Source: Mycobacterium sp. E3251
GTDB lineage: Bacteria; Actinomycetota; Actinomycetes; Mycobacteriales; Mycobacteriaceae
Reading direction: 5' to 3'
Length of the DNA: 64,000 nt
Assembly: GCF_001666835.1 (NCBI RefSeq)
Contig: NZ_LZJF01000014.1
Span: 1-64,000 of the forward strand
The notes below the pieces were generated by a model. The model was not told where the DNA came from, did not search any database, and worked only from the letters and a program-made list of their open reading frames with translations. Below, in pieces: positions 31,337 to 39,943 of the stretch (position 1 is its first letter; every line of letters starts with the position of its first letter). Both the position numbers and the translations under genes were made by a program.

Positions 31337-32629
31337 AACCGCCTTGCGCCGAGTGGTTTTGGCGTAGGTGGCCCCGAGCTGCGGCACCCGCAGCGGGCCC
31401 TGATCACGGGCCGCCAGGATTTCGTTGCGCAGCGGACGAGCCAGGCCCGCAAAGGATCCCATGTCGAACAGCAACGGCGTCAGCAACCGGTTGTGGACGA
31501 AGCCGAACGAGCTGCCGGCCTCCGGGTCGGCCCAGCCGAGCGTCCCGCCGAGACCGACGTGGCCGAACCCCTTTAGCAGGCCGGGCACCGGCGATTCGTG
31601 GTAACCGAGGTGAAATGGCATGGGCACCACCATGTTCGCGTCCGGCCACTTCCGGCGCGCCTGCCCGGCCAGGCCGCGGGCCAGCTCCTCGGACAGGTAC
31701 TTCTTGCCGTCGATACGCCCGCCGTTGGCCAGCACGGCATACATCTTCGCCAGTCCACGGCCGGTCACCACGCCGTTGGCGGCGGGCACCTCGCCGTCCA
31801 GGAAGGGGGTGTCCCCCTTGATCAGGGAGACGACGCCGGGAAAGTACATCGCGCCCAGCGCGCCGGAGAACGGCAGGCCGGCCATCTTGGGTGCGATGAA
31901 GTTGAACACCGGGGCGCGCAGCCTGCCCTGCGGTATCAGGATCTCCGCGGGCGTGGTCGGCGAGCCTTGCGGAGGGCGGCCGAGGTGCAGGCCGTCGGTG
32001 TTGAGGGGCCGCGCTATCTCCTGGCGGATCAGCTCCCGCATGCCCTTGCCCGTCACCGCCCTGGCCAGGCCGGACAGCAGCCATCCGTAGGTCAACGCGT
32101 GATAGGCCTGCACGCCTCGCAAGTGGTCGACCGGCGCGGCGGCGAGGCGTTCCTCCATCAGGGCGTGGTCCATCAACTGCGCCTTGGTTACGCCGCGCAG
32201 GTGCGACAACCCGGAGCGGTGCCGCAAGACGTCGCGGACCGTGATTTCGGCCTTGCCGTTAGCCGCGAACTCGGGCCAGTATTCGGCGACGGGCTCGTCA
32301 TAGGACAGCAGGCCCCGGTCGGCCAGCCGATGGATCACCGTCGACGCGACACCCTTGGTCGCCGAGAACACCATCGCGCCGGTGTCGGCGGTCCAGAGCT
32401 GGGTGCCGGCCCGGTCCGACCAACCCGTCCAGACGTCGACCACCGGCACGCCGTCGATGTAGACGCTCAACGCTCCGCCACCGAACCGGCGCCCGGGAAA
32501 CAGCTGCGCGAACAGCTTGACGACGTTGCCGAAATGGGGGTCGGCCGCACCGGAGACACCGCGTGGCAGACCATCGTCGGCGACCAGAAGAGCCGACGGC
32601 TTCACGGTGCCGCGCCGCCCCGCTGCCAC
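31331..32629 (-). CDS. Beta-lactamase-fold serine esterase (LipL/LipD-like)
   Basis: The product of about 432 residues has the Ser-X-X-Lys motif at Ser89-Lys92 (VFSATKGV) and the Tyr motif (AYHALTYGWL), the catalytic features of class C beta-lactamase-like esterases. The C-terminal GFGHVGLGGTLGWADPEAG completes the fold. It closely resembles mycobacterial LipL/LipE-type proteins, most likely lipid or xenobiotic esterases. There is no signal peptide. An internal GTG at 32605 is an alternative start. It converges with the cutinase gene, overlapping by six bases. Confidence 0.88.
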   Translation of the reverse strand: MAAGRRGTVKPSALLVADDGLPRGVSGAADPHFGNVVKLFAQLFPGRRFGGGALSVYIDGVPVVDVWTGWSDRAGTQLWTADTGAMVFSATKGVASTVIHRLADRGLLSYDEPVAEYWPEFAANGKAEITVRDVLRHRSGLSHLRGVTKAQLMDHALMEERLAAAPVDHLRGVQAYHALTYGWLLSGLARAVTGKGMRELIRQEIARPLNTDGLHLGRPPQGSPTTPAEILIPQGRLRAPVFNFIAPKMAGLPFSGALGAMYFPGVVSLIKGDTPFLDGEVPAANGVVTGRGLAKMYAVLANGGRIDGKKYLSEELARGLAGQARRKWPDANMVVPMPFHLGYHESPVPGLLKGFGHVGLGGTLGWADPEAGSSFGFVHNRLLTPLLFDMGSFAGLARPLRNEILAARDQGPLRVPQLGATYAKTTRRKAVL

Positions 32630-32671
32630 GAGGACGAAGCTATCAGCCGGCCCCGCGCGGCGGGCCGGTTT

Positions 32672-32824
32672 CTAGCCTGGCGGCTCCGTGGGCTCCGGGG
32701 CGGGCGGTTGCGCGGTCGGCGAGTCCCTCAGATACCTGCGCAGCCGAAGCAACTGGTTGACCACCATGCCGATGCCCAGCAACATCAGCCCCACCACTAT
32801 TGCGACCACGATTGCGGCGCTCAC
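32672..32824 (-). CDS. Small single-span membrane protein
   Basis: GTG 32824 opens a 50-residue product with one transmembrane helix (AAIVVAIVVGLMLLGIGMVV), then a basic LLRLRRYLRDS and a proline-rich tail. An upstream start at 32863 adds a nonhydrophobic leader. It is a plausible small membrane protein of unknown role. Confidence 0.5.
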   Translation of the reverse strand: MSAAIVVAIVVGLMLLGIGMVVNQLLRLRRYLRDSPTAQPPAPEPTEPPG

Positions 32825-32883
32825 CCCTCCATGATGGCAGGACGGGGTTTCAACATCTCCCATTGCTGGGTAGCCACACCGGC

Positions 32884-33057
32884 ATGAGTAACGAGGACAA
32901 GCTGAAGAACAAGATCGAAGACCTGGGCGGGCGGGCCAAAGAGGCCATCGGCAAGGCGACCGGCGACCACGACACCCGGGACGAGGGCCGGGCGGACCAG
33001 GCGAAGTCCAGCCTCAAGGACGCGGGCGAAAAGGTGAAAGACGCGTTCAAGAAGTGA
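32884..33057 (+). CDS. CsbD-family stress protein
   Basis: The 57-residue protein begins MSNEDKLKNKIEDLGGRAKEAIGKATGD and continues as a charged amphipathic helix rich in Lys, Asp and Ala, the hallmark of CsbD-like proteins, which accumulate under general stress. Its TGA overlaps the GTG of the second cutinase gene, so the two may be expressed together. Confidence 0.88.
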   Translation: MSNEDKLKNKIEDLGGRAKEAIGKATGDHDTRDEGRADQAKSSLKDAGEKVKDAFKK

Positions 33058-33761
33058 TCGGGCTTTCCGCGTTGCGCCGGCTGCCGGCGCTCGTTGGACT
33101 GGCGGCGCTGACAGCCGGCGCCCTGGTGTCCAGCGCGCCCAGTCCGTCGGCCTCCGCGGACCCGTGCCCCGAGGTCGAGGTGGTGTTCGCCCGCGGGTCG
33201 GGCGAACCGCCCGGCATCGGCGGCATCGGCGGGTCGTTCGTCGATGCGTTACGCTCGCAGATCGGCCCGCGCTCGCTCGGTGTGTATGCGGTCAATTATC
33301 CTGCCAGCACCGACTTTTCGGCCCCCGACTTCCCACAGACGGTCGTCGACGGCATCCGCGACGCCAGCTCGCACGTCGAAGCCACGGCCAAAAACTGCCC
33401 CAACACCCGTGAGGTGCTGGGCGGCTACTCGCAGGGCGCCGCCCTGGCCGGGTACGTCACCTCTGCGGCCGTGCCGCCGGGTGTCCCCGCGTCGGCCGTG
33501 CCCCCGCCCATGCCGCCCGACGTCGCCAACCATGTCGCCGCGGTCACATTGTTCGGAACGCCGTCGGGCGACTTCCTGCAGAAGTACCACGCACCGCCGC
33601 TGGCGATCGGCCCGCTGTATCAGCCGAAGACCATCGAGCTGTGCGCCCAGGGCGATCCGGTGTGCGGCAGCGGCAACGGCAACGACTTCGCCGCCCACAC
33701 GTCCTACGGGATGAACGGCATGACGGGCCAGGCCGCCAACTTCGCCTCCAGTCACCTGTAG
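33054..33761 (+). CDS. Secreted cutinase-family hydrolase
   Basis: The 235-residue protein has a signal peptide ending SASA at about residue 35, then DPCPEVEVVFARGSGEPPGIGG. Ser126 in GGYSQGAA is the nucleophile, with Asp in QGDPVCGSG and His in AAHTSYG. A proline-rich insertion (VPPGVPASAVPPPMPPD) follows the nucleophile. It resembles M. tuberculosis Cut2/Culp2-type enzymes and is a paralogue of the cutinase at 30698. GTG 33054 overlaps the CsbD stop by four bases, an odd pairing of a stress and a secreted gene. Confidence 0.88.
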   Translation: MIGLSALRRLPALVGLAALTAGALVSSAPSPSASADPCPEVEVVFARGSGEPPGIGGIGGSFVDALRSQIGPRSLGVYAVNYPASTDFSAPDFPQTVVDGIRDASSHVEATAKNCPNTREVLGGYSQGAALAGYVTSAAVPPGVPASAVPPPMPPDVANHVAAVTLFGTPSGDFLQKYHAPPLAIGPLYQPKTIELCAQGDPVCGSGNGNDFAAHTSYGMNGMTGQAANFASSHL

Positions 33762-33788
33762 TCCGGACGGCCCTGCAAAGATCGCACC

Positions 33789-34772
33789 ATGCGCGTTCTG
33801 ATCACAGGCGGTACGGGGTTTGTCGGCGGCTGGACGGCCAAGGCCATCGCCGACGCGGGGCACTCGATCCGGTTTCTGGTGCGCAACCCCGGCAAGCTGG
33901 AGACCACTGTGGCCAAGCTGGGCGTCGACGTGTCCGACTTCGCCGTCGCGGACATCACCGACCGGATCGCGGTGCGCGAGGCGCTGGACGGCTGCGAGGC
34001 CGTCGTGCACAGCGCCGCCCTGGTCGCCACCGACCCGCGCCAGACGACGGAAATGCTCACCACCAACATGCAGGGCGCCCAGAACGTCCTCGGCCAGTCG
34101 GTCGAGCTGGGCTTGGACCCGATCGTCCACGTGTCCAGTTTCAGCGCGCTCTTTCATGCCGGCCTGGAAGAGCTGTCGGCGGACCTGCCGGTCGTCGGCG
34201 GGGCGGACGGCTACGGGACCTCCAAGGCGCAGGTCGAGATCTATGCCCGCGGTCTGCAGGATGCGGGTGCGCCGGTGAACATCACCTACCCGGGCATGGT
34301 CATCGGTCCGCCGGTGGGCGACCAGTTCGGGGAGGCCGGCGAAGGCGTCAAGGCCGCCCTGCAGATGCATGTGATCCCGGGGCGGAGCGGGGCCTGGCTG
34401 ATCGTCGACGTGCGCGATGTGGCCGCGTTGCATGCGGCGCTGCTGGAACCCGGCCGCGGCCCGCGCCGGTACATGGCGGGCGGCCATCGCGTTCCGGCGG
34501 CGGAGTTGGCGAAAATGCTCGGCGAGGTGTCCGGGTCGGCGATGGTCTCGGTTCCGATCCCCGATACCGCCCTGCGCGTCGCCGGCGCGGTAATGGATCG
34601 CGCCAGCCGGTTCGTACCCTTCGACACGCCCTTCACGTGGGCCGGGATGCAGTACTACACGCAGATGCCGGCGTCCGACGATTCGCCCAGCGAGCGCGAA
34701 CTGGGCATTACCTACCGGGATCCCCGAGAGACTCTGGCTGACACATTCGAAGCGCTCCGCGCCGTCAGCTGA
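33789..34772 (+). CDS. NAD-dependent epimerase/dehydratase (Rv3725-like)
   Basis: The 327-residue extended short-chain dehydrogenase starts MRVLITGGTGFVGGWTAKAIADAG, a GxxGxxG NAD(P) site. The active-site region appears as VSSFSALFH and DGYGTSKAQVE with the Tyr-X3-Lys pair. It belongs to the atypical SDR/epimerase group, whose substrate cannot be read here. The order cutinase, epimerase, Zn-dehydrogenase agrees with Rv3724 to Rv3726, interrupted by extra genes. Confidence 0.85.
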   Translation: MRVLITGGTGFVGGWTAKAIADAGHSIRFLVRNPGKLETTVAKLGVDVSDFAVADITDRIAVREALDGCEAVVHSAALVATDPRQTTEMLTTNMQGAQNVLGQSVELGLDPIVHVSSFSALFHAGLEELSADLPVVGGADGYGTSKAQVEIYARGLQDAGAPVNITYPGMVIGPPVGDQFGEAGEGVKAALQMHVIPGRSGAWLIVDVRDVAALHAALLEPGRGPRRYMAGGHRVPAAELAKMLGEVSGSAMVSVPIPDTALRVAGAVMDRASRFVPFDTPFTWAGMQYYTQMPASDDSPSERELGITYRDPRETLADTFEALRAVS

Positions 34773-34884
34773 GCGTCACCGGGCTGAAGGACCAACGACT
34801 GCCGTAACGGGGTCCTAATGCCCTCGCGGGGCGTGGTCTGCGGAGAGAACATCACCGTAACGTTCGGCTCCTCCGCGTCCGGGG

Positions 34885-36297
34885 ATGTACAGCATGACCA
34901 AACCGATTCCGCCCCTGGATCTTTCATGGCTCTTGATCGAGTCGCCGGCCGGCACGACGCATGTCGGCGCCATGCTGTTGTTCAAGAAGCCCGCGGGCCG
35001 CGCGCCCATCGTGCGCGAGATCGTGCAGGCGTATCGCGCGTGCGTGCCGGCACCGCCCTTCAACTACGTTCCGGAGCTGCTCGGTCGGGGGGCACCTCAT
35101 TTCCGGGAGGTGACGCACTGGGATCCCAACTACCACGTGGGACACCTGGCCCTCCCCGCTCGCGCCTCCTACGACGACCTGCTGCGGCTCGTCGCGGATC
35201 TGCACGAGCCACAGCTCGACCGCAACCGGCCGCTATTCCGGTGCTGGGTGATCGACGGGGTGCCGGGCGGTAGGTTCGCGATCTACACGAAAACCCATCA
35301 CTCGATCATCGACGGCGAATCCGGCCTCAAGCTTCTGTACGCCGGGCTGAGCACGACCGGGGAGCGCACCGTCCCGACACCGGCCTTCGCGCTGGGCGCG
35401 CCTCAAACCACGCCGCACCCGCCGACCCCCTTCACGTCGCGGATCACCGACTCGATTCGCGCGACCCTCACGCAGGTCGAGGCGCTCAGCCAGATTTCGG
35501 TCGGCGCGCTGCGCAAGCTCTTCGCGACCATCGTCCGATCGCACCTGGAGGGCAGTCTGCCGTTCGGGGCGCAACACGCCCCGACCAACGCCCCGCTGCA
35601 GATCGGGCGCAGCTTCGCGACGCTTTCCCTGCCGCTCGAGGAGATGCACGAGGTCGGGCGGCGCCTCGGGGCGACCCTGAACGACGTGGCTGTCACGGTC
35701 ATCGATGCGGGGCTGCACGACTACCTACGCGAGACGGGCCAGGCCTTCGCGCATCCCTTCATTGCGATGTGCCCGGTCTCGCTGCGTGGCGGCGCGGACA
35801 CGACGATCGGTACGCGAGTGTCCGCGGTGTTCCCGCGACTCGGAGAGCCCGGAGCGAGCATGCGGGAACGGATCCAACAGGTGGTGAACTCGGTCGCCGC
35901 GTGCAAGAAAGAGCTCAGCCGCATGTCCAGCGAGGCGGCACTCACCTATGCGGCCGGGCTCGTTGCGCTCGCCGGGCTGGGTTCATCCACGCACCTGGAC
36001 CGTGTCGCGCACCCGGCGTGCAACCTCGTCATCTCCAACGTGGCGGGCGCAGAGGAGGTCAAATACCTCAACGGTGCGCGCCTTCTCGGCATCTACCCGG
36101 TTTCCGCCCTCGCGGCCTCCATCGGACTCAACGCCACCTTCGCGTCCTACCACGACACCATGGACTTCGGTTTCGTCGCCAACGCCGCGGCGCTCGGTGA
36201 CCTCCCGCACCTCGCCCGGTGCACCCGGCGGGCCTACGGACAGTTGAGAGCAGCGGCAGGGCTGCAACCTTCGAGTTCCAAGTCGGCCACCGTGTAG
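34885..36297 (+). CDS. Wax ester synthase/diacylglycerol acyltransferase (WS/DGAT)
   Basis: The 470-residue acyltransferase has the active-site motif HHSIIDG (His138-His139-Asp143-Gly144), and the family C-terminal elements NLVISNVAGAEE and GIYPVSALAASIG. It transfers acyl groups from acyl-CoA to diacylglycerol or long-chain alcohols. An internal ATG at 34894 is an alternative start. It lies 12 bases before the Zn-dehydrogenase gene and may be cotranscribed. It is a paralogue of the Tgs2-like gene at 52377. Confidence 0.88.
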   Translation: MYSMTKPIPPLDLSWLLIESPAGTTHVGAMLLFKKPAGRAPIVREIVQAYRACVPAPPFNYVPELLGRGAPHFREVTHWDPNYHVGHLALPARASYDDLLRLVADLHEPQLDRNRPLFRCWVIDGVPGGRFAIYTKTHHSIIDGESGLKLLYAGLSTTGERTVPTPAFALGAPQTTPHPPTPFTSRITDSIRATLTQVEALSQISVGALRKLFATIVRSHLEGSLPFGAQHAPTNAPLQIGRSFATLSLPLEEMHEVGRRLGATLNDVAVTVIDAGLHDYLRETGQAFAHPFIAMCPVSLRGGADTTIGTRVSAVFPRLGEPGASMRERIQQVVNSVAACKKELSRMSSEAALTYAAGLVALAGLGSSTHLDRVAHPACNLVISNVAGAEEVKYLNGARLLGIYPVSALAASIGLNATFASYHDTMDFGFVANAAALGDLPHLARCTRRAYGQLRAAAGLQPSSSKSATV

Positions 36298-36309
36298 GAG
36301 GATCGACTG

Positions 36310-37473
36310 ATGAAGAGCGTAACGTGCACCAACGCGAAGCTGGACGTCGTCGACCTGCCTGCACCGACCCCGGCCAAAGGCCAGTTGCTGATCGACGTCC
36401 TACGGTGTGGCATCTGCGGATCGGATCTGCACGCGCGCCGGCACTGCGACGAACTCGCCGACGTGATGGCCGAGTCGGGATATGACGCGTTCATGCGATC
36501 GGATCAGCAGGTGGTGTTCGGTCACGAATTCTGCGGAGAGGTCATCGATTACGGTCCCGGCACCCGCAAGGCCCCGCGGCCCGGCACCCCGGTCGTGGCC
36601 CTGCCGCTGCTGCGGCGCGGCAAGGAGGTGCATGGGATCGGGTTGTCGACCATGGCGCCGGGCGCCTACGCCGAGCAGCTCCTGGTCGAGCAGTCGCTGA
36701 CGTTCGCCGTGCCGAACGGGCTGTCCCCCGACGTCGCCGCGCTGACCGAGCCGATGGCCGTCGGGTGGCACGCCGTTCGCCGCGGCGAGGTGGGCAAGGG
36801 TGACGTCGCCATCGTCATCGGCTGCGGCCCAATCGGTCTCGCGGTTATTTGCATGCTCAAGGCGCATGGGGTGCGCACCGTCGTCGCGAGCGACTTCTCG
36901 GCGGGCCGCCGGGCGCTCGCGACGGCCTGCGGCGCCGATATCGTGGTCGACCCCGCACAGGACTCGCCCTACGAGACCGAGGCCGGCCGCAAGCATCTGC
37001 AAGGCATCCTCGAGGCGTTCGACCTCGCGGTCGGGACGATCGAGAAGCTACAAAGGCTGCGGCTGCCGTGGTGGCACGTGTGGCGCGCCGCCGAAGCCGC
37101 CGGCGCGGCAACCCCCAAACATCCCGTAGTCTTCGAATGCGTCGGCGTCCCGGGCATCATCGACGGCATTATCTCCGGCGCGCCGCTGTTCTCGCGCATC
37201 GTCGTCGTCGGCGTCTGCATGGGCGCCGACCGCATTCGGCCGGCGATGGCGATCAACAAAGAAATCGATCTGCGGTTCGTGCTCGGCTACACGCCCCTGG
37301 AGTTCCGCGACACCCTGCACATGCTCGCCGACGGCAAGGTCGACGTCGCGCCGCTGATCACCGGTACGGTCGGATTGGCAGGCGTCGAAGCCGCTTTCGA
37401 TGCACTCGGTGACCCCGAGGCGCACGCGAAGATCCTGATCGACCCCAAGAGCCACGCTACGCGGCCGGTTTGA
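36310..37473 (+). CDS. Zinc-type alcohol dehydrogenase (Rv3726-like)
   Basis: The 387-residue medium-chain dehydrogenase has the catalytic zinc region CGICGSDLHAR and GHEFCGEV, with NAD(P) binding at VIVIGCGPIGLAVI near residue 163. A long insertion follows the Rossmann domain. The four-cysteine structural zinc site of liver enzymes is not evident. ATG 36310 is preceded by a strong AGGAGGA. Its 3' end overlaps that of the opposite F420/FMN protein gene by 17 bases. The substrate is unknown. Confidence 0.88.
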   Translation: MKSVTCTNAKLDVVDLPAPTPAKGQLLIDVLRCGICGSDLHARRHCDELADVMAESGYDAFMRSDQQVVFGHEFCGEVIDYGPGTRKAPRPGTPVVALPLLRRGKEVHGIGLSTMAPGAYAEQLLVEQSLTFAVPNGLSPDVAALTEPMAVGWHAVRRGEVGKGDVAIVIGCGPIGLAVICMLKAHGVRTVVASDFSAGRRALATACGADIVVDPAQDSPYETEAGRKHLQGILEAFDLAVGTIEKLQRLRLPWWHVWRAAEAAGAATPKHPVVFECVGVPGIIDGIISGAPLFSRIVVVGVCMGADRIRPAMAINKEIDLRFVLGYTPLEFRDTLHMLADGKVDVAPLITGTVGLAGVEAAFDALGDPEAHAKILIDPKSHATRPV

Positions 37474-37858
37474 TCTCAAGTCCCACGTGCACCTTGTCGA
37501 CGCCGCCGCGCACGATCGAGTGGGCATAAAACCACCACGCGTGGTACCAGTACCGCTTGAGCACGGCGTTGTACACGCGCCGCGTCTCCGACTTCGGCAG
37601 AACGCGCGCGATCCCTTCGACCGGCTCGCTCTTCGGCTTCCCCAGGGATCCACTCCTCGCGATCGTCACCCGCGGCGTGTTGTTGATCCGCTTGACCTTC
37701 CACGAACCGTCGTCGGTGATGACCAGGAGCTTGTCCCCGTCGGGCACGCCCCAGATCGCCGTCGGTTTGGGGCGACCGTCCTTGGTGAACGTGGTCAGAA
37801 GCAGGTACTTGGATGCGATGACGTCTTTAAAGCTTGGAGCCACGGTATTTTCCTTCAC
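37457..37858 (-). CDS. PPOX-class (pyridoxamine oxidase-like) F420/FMN-binding protein
   Basis: The 133-residue protein has the split-barrel pattern of the pyridoxamine-phosphate-oxidase-like superfamily: LLLTTFTKDGRPKPTAIW, LLVITDDGSWKVKRINNTPRVTI and YHAWWFYAHSIV. In mycobacteria many such small proteins use F420H2 rather than FMN. No partner gene is evident, and the reaction cannot be predicted. Confidence 0.82.
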   Translation of the reverse strand: MKENTVAPSFKDVIASKYLLLTTFTKDGRPKPTAIWGVPDGDKLLVITDDGSWKVKRINNTPRVTIARSGSLGKPKSEPVEGIARVLPKSETRRVYNAVLKRYWYHAWWFYAHSIVRGGVDKVHVGLEIKPAA

Positions 37859-37944
37859 TTTTTGAACTGTCCGGATGGCAGTTCCCCGGCCGCCGATTCC
37901 TTAATCATGGACTTGGCCTGCGCCTGTCCAGGCGCCGTGTTGAT

Positions 37945-37962
37945 TTTTAGCGATCGCCCAAA
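37945..37962 (+). promoter_or_regulatory. Candidate TetR operator upstream of the TetR gene
   Basis: tttTAGcgatcgcccaaa agrees with the perfect 18-bp palindrome in front of the P450 gene (39761-39778) except at two adjacent positions in one half-site. It ends two bases before the predicted -10 of the TetR gene, so binding would block RNA polymerase and give autorepression. Confidence 0.65.
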
Positions 37963-37963
37963 T

Positions 37964-37969
37964 TAGGGT
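37964..37969 (+). promoter_or_regulatory. Predicted -10 element for the TetR gene
   Basis: TAGGGT lies six bases before ATG 37976, suggesting a leaderless message, and immediately follows the operator. The site geometry supports autorepression. Confidence 0.45.
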
Positions 37970-37975
37970 CCGTTG

Positions 37976-38539
37976 ATGGCCAGGGACTCCGCGACCCGCG
38001 ACACGCTCATTGACGCGACGATCCAGATCATGGTCGACGAGGGTTATGCCGCGGCGACGTCGCGCCGGGTGGCGGCCGAAGCCGGCGTCAAGCCCGCCCT
38101 GGTGCACTACTACTTCCCCACCATGGACGACCTTTACCTGAACGTCTTCCGGCGTGGCGCGGCCGCCTACCTGGAGCGCCAGCAGCGGGCGTTGGCGTCC
38201 GACCGCCCCCTGCATGCCTTCTGGGACACGCTCATCGAGCCGAAGGACACCCGCCTGCTGCTGGAGTTCATGGGGCTCGCCAACCACCGCAAGGAAATCA
38301 GGACCGAGATCGCGGCCTGGTCGGAGCGTTGGCGCGAGATGCAGATCACCGCGCTGAATTTCATTGTCCGCGAACATGGTTTGGACACCGGTGATTTCCC
38401 GCCGGCCGGCCTCGCGGTCATCCTCGCCGCGGTAGGCCGCATGCTGATCCTGGAGCAGGCGCTCGGCGCCACCACAGGCCACGCGGAGGCGGTCGCGCTG
38501 GTGAGTCGCATCGTCGATCGATTCGAGATGCCGAGCTGA
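37976..38539 (+). CDS. TetR-family regulator, probable repressor of the adjacent P450 gene
   Basis: The 187-residue regulator has a TetR helix-turn-helix (TSRRVAAEAGVKPALVHYYFPTMDDLY) near residues 30-58 and a mainly helical ligand domain. It converges on the P450 gene (one base between stops). Near-identical operators stand before both genes, so it most likely represses its own and the P450 gene and responds to a P450 substrate or similar compound. ATG 37976 is preferred over TTG 37973. Confidence 0.88.
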   Translation: MARDSATRDTLIDATIQIMVDEGYAAATSRRVAAEAGVKPALVHYYFPTMDDLYLNVFRRGAAAYLERQQRALASDRPLHAFWDTLIEPKDTRLLLEFMGLANHRKEIRTEIAAWSERWREMQITALNFIVREHGLDTGDFPPAGLAVILAAVGRMLILEQALGATTGHAEAVALVSRIVDRFEMPS

Positions 38540-38540
38540 T

Positions 38541-39743
38541 TCAGGGCAATATGACCCGCAACCGCTCCCAGCCACGAACTGTCGATGTCGAGGCCAATTG
38601 CGCTGTGCCGTAGTCGATGCCCCATTCTGGCCAGCGGTTCAGAATCTCGTCCAGCGCAACGCGACCCTCGAGGCGGGCCAGGTTGGCGCCAAGGCAGTAG
38701 TGCACACCCTTGCCGAACGTGATGTGCGAGATATTGTCGCGGCGAACGTTGTAGGTGTCGGGATCGGTGTACCGGCGGTGGTCGCGGTTGGCTGCGCCGA
38801 ACAGCAGCAGCATGGCGCTGCCGGCCGGAACCGTAGTGCCGTAACACTCGAAATCCCTTGCCATCCAACGGGCGACGTGTGGTCCCGTCGGCTCGAATCG
38901 CAGCGTCTCGTCGACGGTACGGGTCAACAGTGACCGGTCCTCGTAGACGGCGCGCCGCTGATCGGGATGCTCGGCGAGCACCTTGGCCAGCCAGCCGATC
39001 AGCCGGCCGGTCGTCTCGTTGCCCGCCCCCGCGACCACCTGCGTGTAGTGCAGCACCTCCGTGCGCGTCAGCTTTCGGCGCACCCCGTGCTCGTCGTCGA
39101 ACTCGACGTTGAGCAGCGTCGTCATCAGGTCGTCAGAAGGGTTATTGGACCGCCATTCCACATAGTCGGCATAGATTCGGCCGTCGGCGATCGAGTCGGC
39201 GTCTGCAACTTTCAGCGGCGCACCCGGCTTGGTCCGCAGGTTGGCGTCGTTGGCGTCGCGGACCGAGACCTGTTCGGACTCAGGGATTCCCAACAGCATC
39301 CCGATCACCCGCATCGGCATCATCGAGGCCAGCTCCGCGATGATGTCGAAGCTCCCGGAGCCGACGAGCGGGTCCAGACACCGCACGCAGTATTGCCGGA
39401 TCTGGTCCTCGAGCTCGGCCATGCGGCGGGGAGTGAACACGCGCGACATCAGGCCGCGCAGCCGCGTGTGTTCGGGCGGATCCTGGAACATCATGACGCC
39501 GGCGGGCATATCGAATTTCGACTTGATGAGCTCGAGGATGTCGCTGCGCTTGTTGGAGAACGTCTCCCAGTTGGCCAGCGCCCGCTCGACGTCGGAATGC
39601 CTGGACAGCGCCCAGAAGTCGTAACGATCGTTGTAGTAGATCGGCGCCTCTTCGCGCAGCCGGGCGTAGGTCGGATACGGGTCGGCGTTGATGTCGACGT
39701 CGTAGGGGTCGTAGTAGACGTCCGTGCCGCTGGTGACGGTCAT
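38541..39743 (-). CDS. Cytochrome P450
   Basis: The 400-residue P450 has the haem-thiolate loop FGKGVHYCLGANLARLE, the I-helix AGAGNETTGRL with acid-free variation of the oxygen-activating motif, and ETLRFEP with the EXXR pair. ATG 39743 has a strong GGAGGTGGAG in front. Mycobacterial P450s act on sterols, fatty acids and xenobiotics; the substrate is unknown. The promoter contains the 18-bp palindrome, so TetR control is likely. Confidence 0.93.
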   Translation of the reverse strand: MTVTSGTDVYYDPYDVDINADPYPTYARLREEAPIYYNDRYDFWALSRHSDVERALANWETFSNKRSDILELIKSKFDMPAGVMMFQDPPEHTRLRGLMSRVFTPRRMAELEDQIRQYCVRCLDPLVGSGSFDIIAELASMMPMRVIGMLLGIPESEQVSVRDANDANLRTKPGAPLKVADADSIADGRIYADYVEWRSNNPSDDLMTTLLNVEFDDEHGVRRKLTRTEVLHYTQVVAGAGNETTGRLIGWLAKVLAEHPDQRRAVYEDRSLLTRTVDETLRFEPTGPHVARWMARDFECYGTTVPAGSAMLLLFGAANRDHRRYTDPDTYNVRRDNISHITFGKGVHYCLGANLARLEGRVALDEILNRWPEWGIDYGTAQLASTSTVRGWERLRVILP

Positions 39744-39760
39744 CGATGCTCCACCTCCAT

Positions 39761-39778
39761 TTTGGGCGATCGCCCAAA
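39761..39778 (-). promoter_or_regulatory. Operator upstream of the P450 gene
   Basis: tttgggcgatcgcccaaa is a perfect 18-bp palindrome 17 bases upstream of the P450 start. Its near copy stands before the TetR gene at 37945. The palindrome contains gggcgatcgccc and is the likely binding site of that regulator. Confidence 0.75.
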
Positions 39779-39943
39779 TTTGCACGCACCCCTGTCTAGC
39801 AGCAGGTAGACCGAGCAGTCAAGGCGTCCGAGAGAATGATGTCCGCGTGACATTTGGCAAGGATCTGTGAAGATTTGCCGCCCGGGTGTGAAGGCTTCGT
39901 TAAGAAGACGGCACGCCCGCGGCCGGACCGGCACCGTGGAGGC

